NCBI GenBank assembly: GCA_934278995.1
Contig: CAKQWM010000027.1
Span: 1 to 6,422 of the forward strand
Source of the DNA: an uncultured Clostridia bacterium
GTDB taxonomy: Bacteria > Bacillota > Clostridia > Christensenellales > Borkfalkiaceae
Direction: 5' to 3'
Length of the DNA stretch: 6,422 nucleotides
Shown: positions 1-5,222 of the stretch, one piece after another
Layout of the letters: each line of letters starts with the position of its first letter
Position numbering within the stretch: position 1 is the first letter of the stretch
Translations under genes and position numbers: made by a program
The notes under the pieces: model-generated
Told to the model about the DNA's origin: nothing
What the model saw: only the letters and a program-made list of their open reading frames with translations
The model's database searches: none

Positions 1-488
1 GATAATGGAACGCCGGATTCGCCCTTGCTGCGGAATACCGCCCGAACCTTTTGTGAGGTGTTCTTGGCGTGCATTTCGTTGAACCAGTCCTGCACGGGCA
101 GAAAGTCGCTCAGACCTTTTGCGGAATCGATGTTGTCCATAATGGCGATATATCGCACGCCCATACGGTCAAATTCTTCTTCCAGCAGTTGCCCGACGAC
201 CAGCCGGTTTCTGCCGAGCCTTGAATGATCTTTTACGATCAGTATGCCGATTTTACCCGCCTCGGCAAGCTCCATGAACTCCATAAAAGCGGGACGGGCA
301 AAATTTGTGCCGGACCATCCGTCATCGACAAAAAATCTTGTGTTTTGAAATCCGTTTTCTTTTGCGTAACGCGCAAGTATATTTTTCTGATTGGTAATGG
401 AATTGCTCTCGCCCTCCGATTCGTCGTCTCTGGAGAGACGGCAATAGAGCGCGGTGATCTTCGTATCCGACATCGGTGTATTTTTCAT
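1..488 (-). CDS. Serine site-specific recombinase (large, TnpX-like resolvase family), N-terminal part
   Basis: This is the N-terminal catalytic domain of a large serine recombinase, which cuts and rejoins DNA at attachment sites to excise or integrate a mobile element. The reverse strand reads an open frame with the family's landmarks. These are Y-C-R-L-S-R-D-D with the nucleophile at about Ser19, a D-D-G-W-S-G-T-N-F-x-R-P block near residues 50-65, and V-K-D-H-S-R-L-G-R-N-R holding the active-site arginines. After these comes the block around A-I-M-D-N-I-D-S. The gene leaves the window at about residue 162, so the zinc-ribbon, coiled-coil and possible DUF4368 C-terminal parts are not seen. 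The start at 488 is preferred because AAAGGAG lies 9 nt upstream; an ATG at 494 in the same frame is only 3 nt from it. It lies 58 nt after the preceding gene in the same direction and is probably co-transcribed with the LexA-like repressor. TnpX/TndX-like is a family-level inference. Confidence 0.95.
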   Translation of the reverse strand, partial: MKNTPMSDTKITALYCRLSRDDESEGESNSITNQKNILARYAKENGFQNTRFFVDDGWSGTNFARPAFMEFMELAEAGKIGILIVKDHSRLGRNRLVVGQLLEEEFDRMGVRYIAIMDNIDSAKGLSDFLPVQDWFNEMHAKNTSQKVRAVFRSKGESGVPL

Positions 489-546
489 TTTCATTGGCTC
501 CTTTCGTTCCGATCGGTTTGTCGGATGCGGCGAATTGCAGATTTAC

Positions 547-1041
547 TTATGATTGTGTATTTGCCACGCGCTTGACGGTGTCCGCTACCGTTTCCTCGGT
601 TTTCCCCTCAAAGCAGGAACGGACATGAAGCACGGTCGTGCCGAAATTCATATCGAAATCCATTCTGTTAAAACGATCCATGCGACGGAAGTATGCGATG
701 CGCTCGTCACGCGACAGCTTCATTAGTGCCTCGGTCTCCTCATCTACCGCGCAAAGCAGCTTTTCCATTTCGGGAGAGCCGTCAAGTAGCCATATTTCAC
801 CGCGACGGTCAAGCCACACGCGATAGTGCATCTTCATACGCAGGCGGGTAAACCATCCGGCGCTCCGATACTCCGGCGTTTCTTCAAAGTGGTCGATGGC
901 GTAGCGTTCAAGCTCTGCCTGCTTTCGTTTTTTCGCTTCCCGTTCGTCGCGTATAACCTTCCATTCCTCATCGGTGATGCCCTTGGGTTTGGAATCTGTC
1001 AGTAGTCGTATGAACCGACGAAAGCGTTCCTTCACTTGCAT
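547..1041 (-). CDS. Small charged mobile-element protein with a TnpW-like C-terminal tail
   Basis: This is a 164-residue soluble protein without a signal peptide or membrane segment. I do not recognise the main body. It is rich in Arg, Lys and Glu, with a likely helical stretch at residues 25-50. The last 35 residues or so (F-G-T-T-V-L-H-V-R-S-x-F, then E-E-T-V-A-D-T-V-K-R-V) resemble the short pattern of TnpW-type transposon proteins: a TTY-V-x-x-x-F strand followed by an ET-x-x-x-K-x-x-R-L helix. That match is from memory and is inference. The start at 1041 is chosen because GGAGGAGGT sits just upstream. A longer reading from GTG at 1110 would overlap the lexA-like stop (GTGA) but has no ribosome site. 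Its position between repressor and recombinase suggests a role in control or assembly of recombination. Confidence 0.8.
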   Translation of the reverse strand: MQVKERFRRFIRLLTDSKPKGITDEEWKVIRDEREAKKRKQAELERYAIDHFEETPEYRSAGWFTRLRMKMHYRVWLDRRGEIWLLDGSPEMEKLLCAVDEETEALMKLSRDERIAYFRRMDRFNRMDFDMNFGTTVLHVRSCFEGKTEETVADTVKRVANTQS

Positions 1042-1070
1042 ATGACCTCCTCCTTGTTTTTTATTTGACC

Positions 1071-1087
1071 GCCTTTTGTACAAAGGC
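1071..1087. repeat. Small hairpin between repressor and downstream gene
   Basis: GCCTTT, loop TGTAC and AAAGGC form a 6-bp hairpin in the 65-nt gap between the repressor stop and the next start. It has no U-tract in the direction of transcription, so it is unlikely to terminate. It may affect mRNA stability or translation. Confidence 0.4.
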
Positions 1088-1106
1088 AATGCTTGCTGAA
1101 ACGGCT

Positions 1107-1712
1107 TCACAGTGATTTGATGACCTTGATCGCCACGCCCTGAATGGTCACATTGCGTTCCACCCGTTCGGGGTAATCCGGATTCTCGGCGTGCAACAGA
1201 TAAGCCTGCTTGTCGGGCAAATAGGTGACGGTTTTGAGTAAGGTTTCCCGTCCGTCCACAAGTACGACGGCATAGTCGCCGTCCCTGCAGGTGTTCTGCT
1301 CACGAACGATCACAAGGTCGCCGTCATCCACGCCGATGCCCGTCATAGAGTCACCCTTTGCGGTGAGAATGAAGAATGTTCCGTCACCGACAAGCGATTT
1401 AGGTAGCGGCAGCACCTCTGCGGGTTCCACATTTACTTCGGTCGGCAGCCCACACGACACGGTACTGTCATATCGGGCAACAGGCGTGATGTCGGTCATG
1501 ACACGGGAAAGGTCGGTTTCAATGCTCCGCCTGCCGTTGTATTCGATCTCGCCGTGCGCTTTCATATCAGTGAGATAGCGTTGCACTGCGGTCTTGGATA
1601 TCCCCGTTCCTGCGGCAATGTCGCGCACGGTCGGGGACTTATGATGGTCAAGATAATATTCATCGATGAACGCCCGGATCTTCGTAAAGCGTTCTGCGTC
1701 CAATGCTTTCAT
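1107..1712 (-). CDS. LexA/UmuD-type self-cleaving repressor (HTH + S24 peptidase)
   Basis: This is a 201-residue transcriptional repressor of the LexA family. Residues about 5-60 form a winged helix-turn-helix (S-P-T-V-R-D-I-A-A-G-T-G-I-S-K-T-A-V-Q-R-Y-L). The C-terminal half is an S24 peptidase. The nucleophile is Ser122 in G-D-S-M, the general base is Lys160 in E-T-L-L-K-T-V, and the scissile bond is probably Cys87-Gly88 in S-C-G-L-P-T-E. A Cys-Gly site is typical of UmuD rather than of E. coli LexA (Ala-Gly). The spacing of 34 residues from the cleavage glycine to the serine, then 38 to the lysine, fits the family. In LexA proteins, RecA bound to single-stranded DNA triggers self-cleavage. 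ATG at 1712 is preferred to GTG at 1718 because it has AGAGG at 5 nt. It is first in a leftward operon with the recombinase, behind a strong promoter and palindrome. It could be a mobile-element repressor rather than the host's own LexA. Confidence 0.95.
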   Translation of the reverse strand: MKALDAERFTKIRAFIDEYYLDHHKSPTVRDIAAGTGISKTAVQRYLTDMKAHGEIEYNGRRSIETDLSRVMTDITPVARYDSTVSCGLPTEVNVEPAEVLPLPKSLVGDGTFFILTAKGDSMTGIGVDDGDLVIVREQNTCRDGDYAVVLVDGRETLLKTVTYLPDKQAYLLHAENPDYPERVERNVTIQGVAIKVIKSL

Positions 1713-1731
1713 AGACACCTCTTTCTATATA

Positions 1732-1749
1732 GCGGTACAATAGTACCGC
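1732..1749. promoter_or_regulatory. 18-bp palindromic operator, probable LexA-like autoregulatory site
   Basis: GCGGTAC, a 4-base spacer and GTACCGC form a perfect 7-bp dyad. It starts about 5 bp after the -10 box, covering the predicted transcription start and early transcribed region. A dimeric repressor bound here would block the promoter. The sequence differs from the Bacillus SOS box (CGAAC-N4-GTTCG), although the 4-base spacing is the same. That the neighbouring LexA-like protein binds it is inference from position and symmetry. Confidence 0.75.
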
Positions 1750-1754
1750 ATATT

Positions 1755-1783
1755 ATTATAGCATCACTCGCGTAACTTGTCAA
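1755..1783 (-). promoter_or_regulatory. Consensus sigma-A promoter of the lexA-like/recombinase operon
   Basis: On the reverse strand TTGACA (1783-1778) and TATAAT (1760-1755) are separated by exactly 17 bp, a perfect match to the housekeeping consensus. Transcription should start near 1748, giving a leader of about 36 nt before the ATG at 1712. So strong a promoter suits a gene normally held down by a repressor. Confidence 0.9.
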
Positions 1784-1967
1784 GGGAAAGAAGGAAAGAT
1801 TTTTAACTTATTTGTCGTCGGTACGCAGGCAGAAAAATCAAGTGGCATTGCTTTGTCCGAGGGGTATCAGGGGGTGCGGGTCTCCGGTGGAGACCTCTGC
1901 CGCAGGCAGAAGCACTGTCTGAGCCGACAGGCGAGTACATCCCCTCACAAGCGAATGTACCGAAAAC

Positions 1968-1996
1968 CCGGTGGGAGGCATCCGGGTGGGAGGTAT
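1968..1996. repeat. Tandem direct repeat, 14/15 bp, two units
   Basis: Unit one is CCGGTGGGAGGCAT (1968-1981) and unit two is CCGGGTGGGAGGTAT (1982-1996). They differ by one inserted G and one C/T change. The repeat abuts the left arm of the long inverted repeat. Its CCGGGTG core recurs at 2191-2197. Confidence 0.7.
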
Positions 1997-2032
1997 CATT
2001 CAGTGCTTGCTGAGAGTGAAAGACAAAAGAAA

Positions 2033-2059
2033 GAGTCTCCGTGCGCGTGTACGGGACTC
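2033..2059 (-). terminator. Candidate leftward terminator (distal of two)
   Basis: Read leftward, GAGTCCCGT, an 8-nt loop and ACGGAGACTC form a 9-bp stem with one bulged A, followed by TTTCTTTTGTCTTT. It resembles the hairpin at 2122-2159: both contain CCGTACAC, then CGGAG, then GACT and a T-rich tail. Confidence 0.55.
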
Positions 2060-2121
2060 CATAAGAAGCCAAATACAAACAGTAGCAAGGTGTAATACCG
2101 ATTGAAACTTTGGAAAAAAGA

Positions 2122-2159
2122 AAAGTCGCTCCGGTGTGTACGGTCTCCGGAACGACTTT
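2122..2159 (-). terminator. Leftward Rho-independent terminator downstream of the redox operon
   Basis: Read leftward, a 13-pair stem (2159-2147 with 2134-2122) with a 12-nt loop is followed by TTTTCTTTTTT. The single DNA mismatch becomes a G-U pair only in leftward RNA, which supports that strand. It lies about 220 bp after the DUF4405 gene's stop and is the first strong terminator reached by that operon's transcript. Confidence 0.75.
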
Positions 2160-2187
2160 GTCTGTCTGTAATTCTTAGCAAGCACTG

Positions 2188-2225
2188 AATCCGGGTGCTC
2201 ATTTCATGGTGCTCACACCCGGATT
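2188..2225. repeat. 10-bp perfect hairpin with internal 8-bp direct repeat
   Basis: AATCCGGGTG (2188-2197) pairs perfectly with CACCCGGATT (2216-2225). GGTGCTCA occurs at 2194-2201 and again at 2208-2215. The hairpin overlaps the right arm of the long inverted repeat by three bases, so the two structures abut. There is no U-tract on either side. Confidence 0.7.
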
Positions 2226-2280
2226 CTCTTGAAGGGGGCACCCCTTGTACCCCGTGGTAGGCAATCGATAAGTACCGTGT

Positions 2281-2328
2281 TGCATGCTTGTTTTGTTTTT
2301 ACAAACAGGACCGTGCATAAATTTTTTT
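2281..2328 (+). terminator. Possible weak rightward terminator
   Basis: CTTGTTT (2286-2292) can pair with AAACAGG (2303-2309) with one wobble. TGCA at 2281-2284 and 2314-2317 could extend the stem across unpaired bases. TAAATTTTTTTG follows. If real, it would end a rightward transcript of the structured region, but no clear rightward promoter is visible near 1800. Confidence 0.3.
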
Positions 2329-2379
2329 GTGTTGTGACTTAAAGCAAGATATCACTTTCCATCACAATGCAGATTCTTT

Positions 2380-3054
2380 TCAATTGGAATTTTTGTGTTT
2401 ACTTCTTAGCAGTTTCAACAAGTAATATCCCGCAAACGCAAACAAAAGCATGATCGTGATATAATCCACCATAAAGTAAATGCGCGGCTCATCGAAATTA
2501 AAGAACACAAACGGCACTTTCAAAAACAGATAATCCGCCAATTGTCTGCGTATAAATGCGTACACTCCGCAGGCAGCTATCATGGCAGCCATCAGAGATA
2601 AAACCGCGCCGGCGCACTTTGAAGATTTCGACAAAAGTGTTTTCCTGATTGCCTGCACAACCATTTGCCCGTGTAAGCCTGCATGAAACGACATCAGCAC
2701 AAATCCCCAATAAGAAGAAAGCAAATGGACTGTGCGCGCCATACCAACCCCACCGGTTATTTGAAGGAACGAAAACGCATAGCGCGACATGACAATTCCG
2801 CTGACCGGTAGTGCGACCATGATAATTGCCAAGAGCAAATCTGTCACTGTCATCACTATGCGGGCGGGGGAATACTTTCCTCTGAACAGATTTCGCCACC
2901 ATGCCGCATTCATAATATGGTGTGCAATAAACAGCAGAAACATTGCAATTCCCAGATATTCGTGAGCAGCCTCTCCGATCAGTGAATAAGCCATCAGAAG
3001 CGGCAAGAGGATCACCATTCCGCAGTCGATTATGATACGGATTTTCTTCTTCAT
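2380..3054 (-). CDS. DUF4405-type multi-pass membrane protein, possible haem b electron carrier
   Basis: This 224-residue integral membrane protein has about six hydrophobic segments, near residues 10-27, 33-50, 70-90, 108-130, 155-175 and 195-218. Histidines sit in or near the membrane at His31 (A-A-H-E-Y-L-G), His45/His46 (F-I-A-H-H-I-M-N), His110 (R-T-V-H-L-L-S-S-Y-W-G) and His124/His128 (S-F-H-A-G-L-H). This pattern matches the DUF4405 (cytochrome b-like) family of Firmicutes, whose members probably carry haem b and pass electrons across or within the membrane. No member known to me has a firm physiological role. The start at 3054 is chosen because its ATG overlaps the TGA of the upstream aldo/keto reductase (ATGA), which implies translational coupling; it has no strong ribosome site of its own. 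It is the last gene of the operon. Confidence 0.88.
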   Translation of the reverse strand: MKKKIRIIIDCGMVILLPLLMAYSLIGEAAHEYLGIAMFLLFIAHHIMNAAWWRNLFRGKYSPARIVMTVTDLLLAIIMVALPVSGIVMSRYAFSFLQITGGVGMARTVHLLSSYWGFVLMSFHAGLHGQMVVQAIRKTLLSKSSKCAGAVLSLMAAMIAACGVYAFIRRQLADYLFLKVPFVFFNFDEPRIYFMVDYITIMLLFAFAGYYLLKLLRSKHKNSN

Positions 3055-3983
3055 AGGCGTTTCGGTGCATTGCAGGCGATCCATACGCCTGCCTGCAGTT
3101 CAAACCAATGCGTTCCGTTAATACGGTACCTGTCCTCATGAATTTTTACGCTGTTGATCATTTTCGCGTATCCGGGATCATCGTTTTTTCCGAAGAGGGT
3201 TACGCCTTCATCCAATTTACTGACGGCGCGCATATCCTCATCGGAGAGCGTAAAATCAAAAACAGACAAGTTTTGCTCCATGCGTTCACGGTGAACGGAC
3301 TTCGCCAGCGGCACGATCCCGCGCTGCATATTCCACCGCAAAATTACCTGTGCGGGAGTTTTCCCATACTTCGCGCCGATTCGCAGAAGTGTTTCATTCT
3401 GAAAAATTTGTTTCTTGCCCTCTGCGAAAGAACCCCACGCTTCCATTATGATACCCTGTTCCCGCAAGAAGCGGCGTGTGTCCTCCTGCTGATAGAACGG
3501 ATGACATTCCACCTGATCGACAGCAGGCGTGATGCGGTTATTCAAAGCCAAGTCCACAACTCGCGCCGGATCAAAGTTCGATAGACCGATTGCCCGGATT
3601 TTTCCAGTGTCACAGGCTTCCTCCATCGCCCGCCACGCGCCGTAATAATCTCCGAACGGACGGTGAATCAGATACAGGTCAAGATAATCTGTCCGGAGGT
3701 TTCGTAAGGAATTGTCAATTGCTTTCTTTGCCGCTTCATATCCGGCATCCTGTACCCATAGCTTGCTTGTGATAAAAAGCTCTGTTCTTGAAACACCGCA
3801 CTTGTGAATCGCACTTCCGACCGCCGCCTCATTTCCGTATACCGCCGCCGTGTCGATCAAACGATAGCCGGCATGAATAGCATCCACCACGCATTGCTCA
3901 CACTGCGCGTGGTTCTGAATCTGAAATACACCGAATCCGACAATCGGCATTTTCACCCTGTTGTTTAACTGAATATACTTCAT
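3051..3983 (-). CDS. Aldo/keto reductase (AKR superfamily, 2,5-diketo-gluconate reductase-like)
   Basis: This 310-residue cytosolic NAD(P)H-dependent reductase acts on aldehydes or ketones. It has the TIM-barrel hallmarks: G-F-G-V at residues 16-19, D-T-A-x-x-Y-G-N-E with Asp44 and Tyr49, Lys74 in T-S-K-L-W, and His107 in L-I-H-R-P. This is a complete D-Y-K-H tetrad. I-G-L-S-N-F is present, and a late A-K-S-V-H-R-E-R-M-E-Q-N matches the cofactor-phosphate loop, usually I-P-K-S. This suggests NADPH use. The final 20-25 residues (after about D-R-Y-R-I-N) extend beyond the usual end of close relatives, which are typically around 280 residues. ATG at 3983 has AAGGAG 11 nt upstream; an earlier in-frame ATG at 4001 overlaps the previous stop. 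It is the second gene of the operon. The substrate cannot be told. Confidence 0.95.
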   Translation of the reverse strand: MKYIQLNNRVKMPIVGFGVFQIQNHAQCEQCVVDAIHAGYRLIDTAAVYGNEAAVGSAIHKCGVSRTELFITSKLWVQDAGYEAAKKAIDNSLRNLRTDYLDLYLIHRPFGDYYGAWRAMEEACDTGKIRAIGLSNFDPARVVDLALNNRITPAVDQVECHPFYQQEDTRRFLREQGIIMEAWGSFAEGKKQIFQNETLLRIGAKYGKTPAQVILRWNMQRGIVPLAKSVHRERMEQNLSVFDFTLSDEDMRAVSKLDEGVTLFGKNDDPGYAKMINSVKIHEDRYRINGTHWFELQAGVWIACNAPKRL

Positions 3984-3997
3984 TCGGACCTTCTCCT

Positions 3998-5107
3998 TCA
4001 TTCCAATTCCTCAGCCACTTCCCGCAGGTACTCCCGGATATGCAAATGCTGAGGACAGAGTTTTTCGCACTTTCCGCATTTCAGGCATTCGGAAGCCTTG
4101 CCGTGCGTCAGGGTCAGGTTGTTATAATACGTTTTCATAAGCCCGCTCGGTCTGCCTGTGCGCTTGATATTGTTGTATATCGCAAAATAATCCGGAATGG
4201 CGATCTGTTTCGGACAGGTGTCCATGCAGTATCGGCAAGCCGTGCATGGAATGCCCGTGCTGGCGCGAATCATCTTTACGGCGCTTGCTACGGCTGCTTT
4301 TTCTTCTGCGTTCAACGGCTGGAAGTCGTTCATATAGCTGATATTATCAGCCATCTGACTTTCATCGCTCATGCCGGAGAGCACCATCATGACATTTGCG
4401 GGAGATGCCGCGAACCGAATCGCCCACGAAGCAACGGAAAGGTCCGGGCGAATGCTCTTATACAGCTTTTCCGCTTCTTCCGGTATCTGAATCAGACTTC
4501 CTCCTTTGATCGGCTCCATAACGATAACCGGTTTTCTGTGTTTGACTGCGACCTCATAACACTTGGCTGACTCAATGGCGAGATCGTCCCAATCGAGATA
4601 GTTTAATTGTAACTGCACATATTCCATTTCCGGATGAGCCATTAAAATTTCGTCAAGGAGTTCCGCTTTGTCATGAAAAGACAGACCGATATGACGGATT
4701 TTCCCCTCGTCTTTTTTCCGGCGGACAAAATCAAAGGCATTCATTTCTTCTGCCTGACGATAGGTTTGTCTGTTTAATCCGTGAAGGAGATAATAGTCAA
4801 CATAATCCACGCCGAGCCGTTCAAGCTGATTTTCAAAAAAAGTCGGAATTTCTTTTTCATCGCGTATCATAAACAGGGACAGTTTATCCGTAATTGTGTA
4901 AGCAGACCGCGGATACCTTTTCGCCACCGCTTCACGGAACGCAACCTCGCTGTTTCCCTTGTGGTACGGGTACGCCGTATCAAAATAAGTGAACCCACTT
5001 GCAAGAAACATATCCGCCATTTTCTTTACACGCTCTATATCAACGGTACTGTAATCGTCTCCATGAATAAGCGGCAGACGCATCATCCCGAAACCTAATT
5101 TTTTCAT
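3998..5107 (-). CDS. Aldo/keto reductase with C-terminal double 4Fe-4S domain
   Basis: This 369-residue protein joins an aldo/keto reductase barrel to a ferredoxin-like tail. The barrel has Asp43 and Tyr48 in F-D-T-A-Y-P-Y, Lys75 in T-D-K-L and His109 in L-L-H-G, so the catalytic tetrad is complete. The tail has two C-x2-C-x2-C-x3-C-P motifs at about residues 288-299 and 341-352, as expected for two 4Fe-4S clusters. Such proteins, common in strict anaerobes, probably exchange electrons between NAD(P)H, Fe-S clusters and a carbonyl or other acceptor; the true reaction is mostly unknown. ATG at 5107 has GGGAGGT about 6 nt upstream; an upstream in-frame start at 5149 falls within the promoter. 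It is first in the operon, 14 nt before the second reductase, and divergent from the LysR gene. Confidence 0.95.
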   Translation of the reverse strand: MKKLGFGMMRLPLIHGDDYSTVDIERVKKMADMFLASGFTYFDTAYPYHKGNSEVAFREAVAKRYPRSAYTITDKLSLFMIRDEKEIPTFFENQLERLGVDYVDYYLLHGLNRQTYRQAEEMNAFDFVRRKKDEGKIRHIGLSFHDKAELLDEILMAHPEMEYVQLQLNYLDWDDLAIESAKCYEVAVKHRKPVIVMEPIKGGSLIQIPEEAEKLYKSIRPDLSVASWAIRFAASPANVMMVLSGMSDESQMADNISYMNDFQPLNAEEKAAVASAVKMIRASTGIPCTACRYCMDTCPKQIAIPDYFAIYNNIKRTGRPSGLMKTYYNNLTLTHGKASECLKCGKCEKLCPQHLHIREYLREVAEELE

Positions 5108-5139
5108 CGTAAACCTCCCGATTTTTTCTTCGCATAAAT

Positions 5140-5168
5140 ATTTTAACACAATCCCTATTGATTCGGAA
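5140..5168 (-). promoter_or_regulatory. Probable promoter of the reductase operon
   Basis: On the reverse strand TAAAAT (5145-5140) is a fair -10 box. The hexamer 17 bp upstream, TTCCGA (5168-5163), is a poor -35. A good -10 with a weak -35 is usual for activator-dependent promoters. The -35 overlaps the proximal dyad of the LysR-type site. The predicted start is near 5133, leaving about 26 nt before the ATG. Confidence 0.55.
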
Positions 5169-5186
5169 GTCCGGATGTGTTATCAT
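5158..5186 (+). promoter_or_regulatory. Promoter of the LysR-type regulator gene
   Basis: TTGATT (5158-5163) and TATCAT (5181-5186) are separated by 17 bp. Transcription should start near 5193. The first regulator dyad lies between the two boxes and the second begins at the start point, which suits autorepression. Confidence 0.65.
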
Positions 5187-5206
5187 AGTATAAAGTCAAG
5201 ACTTAA
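5161..5206. promoter_or_regulatory. Two LysR-type operator dyads, 30 bp apart
   Basis: Dyad one is CGGA-AG-TCCG (5164-5173) within ATTCGGAAGTCCGGAT, and includes a T-N11-A motif (5163-5175). Dyad two is AAGTC-AA-GACTT (5193-5204). Their centres, 5168.5 and 5198.5, are exactly 30 bp apart, so they face the same side of the helix. Relative to the predicted operon start near 5133 they lie at about -36 and -66, the places where LysR-type regulators bind activation and recognition sites. Binding by the adjacent regulator is inferred. Confidence 0.6.
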
Positions 5207-5222
5207 CACTATGGAGGTCGAA

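Larger units (their letters stand above)
1998..2190. repeat. 18-bp inverted repeat enclosing about 157 bp
   Basis: The left arm ATTCAGTGCTTGCTGAGA (1998-2015) and right arm TCTTAGCAAGCACTGAAT (2173-2190) are complementary at 17 of 18 positions. A third partial copy, AAGCACTG at 1910-1917, can also pair with the left arm, so two mutually exclusive pairings exist. The enclosed DNA contains two hairpin/U-tract elements and no gene. Confidence 0.75.
1840..2250. other. Gene-free, highly structured intergenic region (possible structured RNA or oriT-like site)
   Basis: No open frame here looks like a real protein: those present are Arg/Ser/Pro-rich or cut across hairpins. In order there are perfect hairpins at 1879-1895 (7-bp stem, 3-nt loop), 1896-1910 (6-bp stem, 3-nt loop), 1915-1930 (5-bp stem) and 1935-1960 (6-bp stem). 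Then come a tandem repeat (1968-1996), an 18-bp inverted repeat (1998-2015 with 2173-2190), two hairpin/U-tract elements inside it, a 10-bp-stem hairpin (2188-2225) and AAGGGG-GCA-CCCCTT (2232-2246). Such density is seen in structured RNAs and in transfer origins of mobile elements. It lies between the redox operon and the repressor promoter. The strand of any RNA is uncertain. Confidence 0.6.

Noticed and set aside
225..575. Rightward 116-codon open frame
   Set aside because: It is the antisense shadow of the serine recombinase, whose motifs on the other strand are unmistakable.
1071..1087. Hairpin as a terminator between repressor and downstream gene
   Set aside because: A purine-rich stretch, not a U-tract, follows in the direction of transcription, and a strong ribosome site for the next gene comes just after.
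1713..1718. GTG at 1718 as the repressor start
   Set aside because: It overlaps the only good ribosome binding site, which is correctly spaced for the ATG at 1712.
1777..1806. Rightward promoter opposite the repressor promoter, to drive a structured RNA
   Set aside because: TTGTCA is present at 1777-1782 only because the leftward -35 box is near-palindromic; no convincing -10 lies at 16-18 bp.
2041..2060. GTGCG at 2041 as a group II intron 5' end
   Set aside because: The following bases do not continue the intron consensus, no reverse transcriptase or domain V-like hairpin is present, and the bases are part of a simple stem-loop.
1853..2095. Rightward open frame of 80 codons in the structured region
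   Set aside because: It is Arg/Ser/Gly-rich, runs through several hairpins and a tandem repeat, has no ribosome binding site and matches no family I recognise.
1803..2241. Leftward open frames of 61-91 codons in the structured region
   Set aside because: They overlap one another in different frames, show no coding-like pattern, and cross the two hairpin/U-tract elements.
2498..3139. Leftward 213-codon open frame
   Set aside because: It is a shifted frame of the DUF4405 gene; its translation is cysteine- and arginine-rich without membrane segments, whereas the other frame gives clean helices and the conserved histidines.
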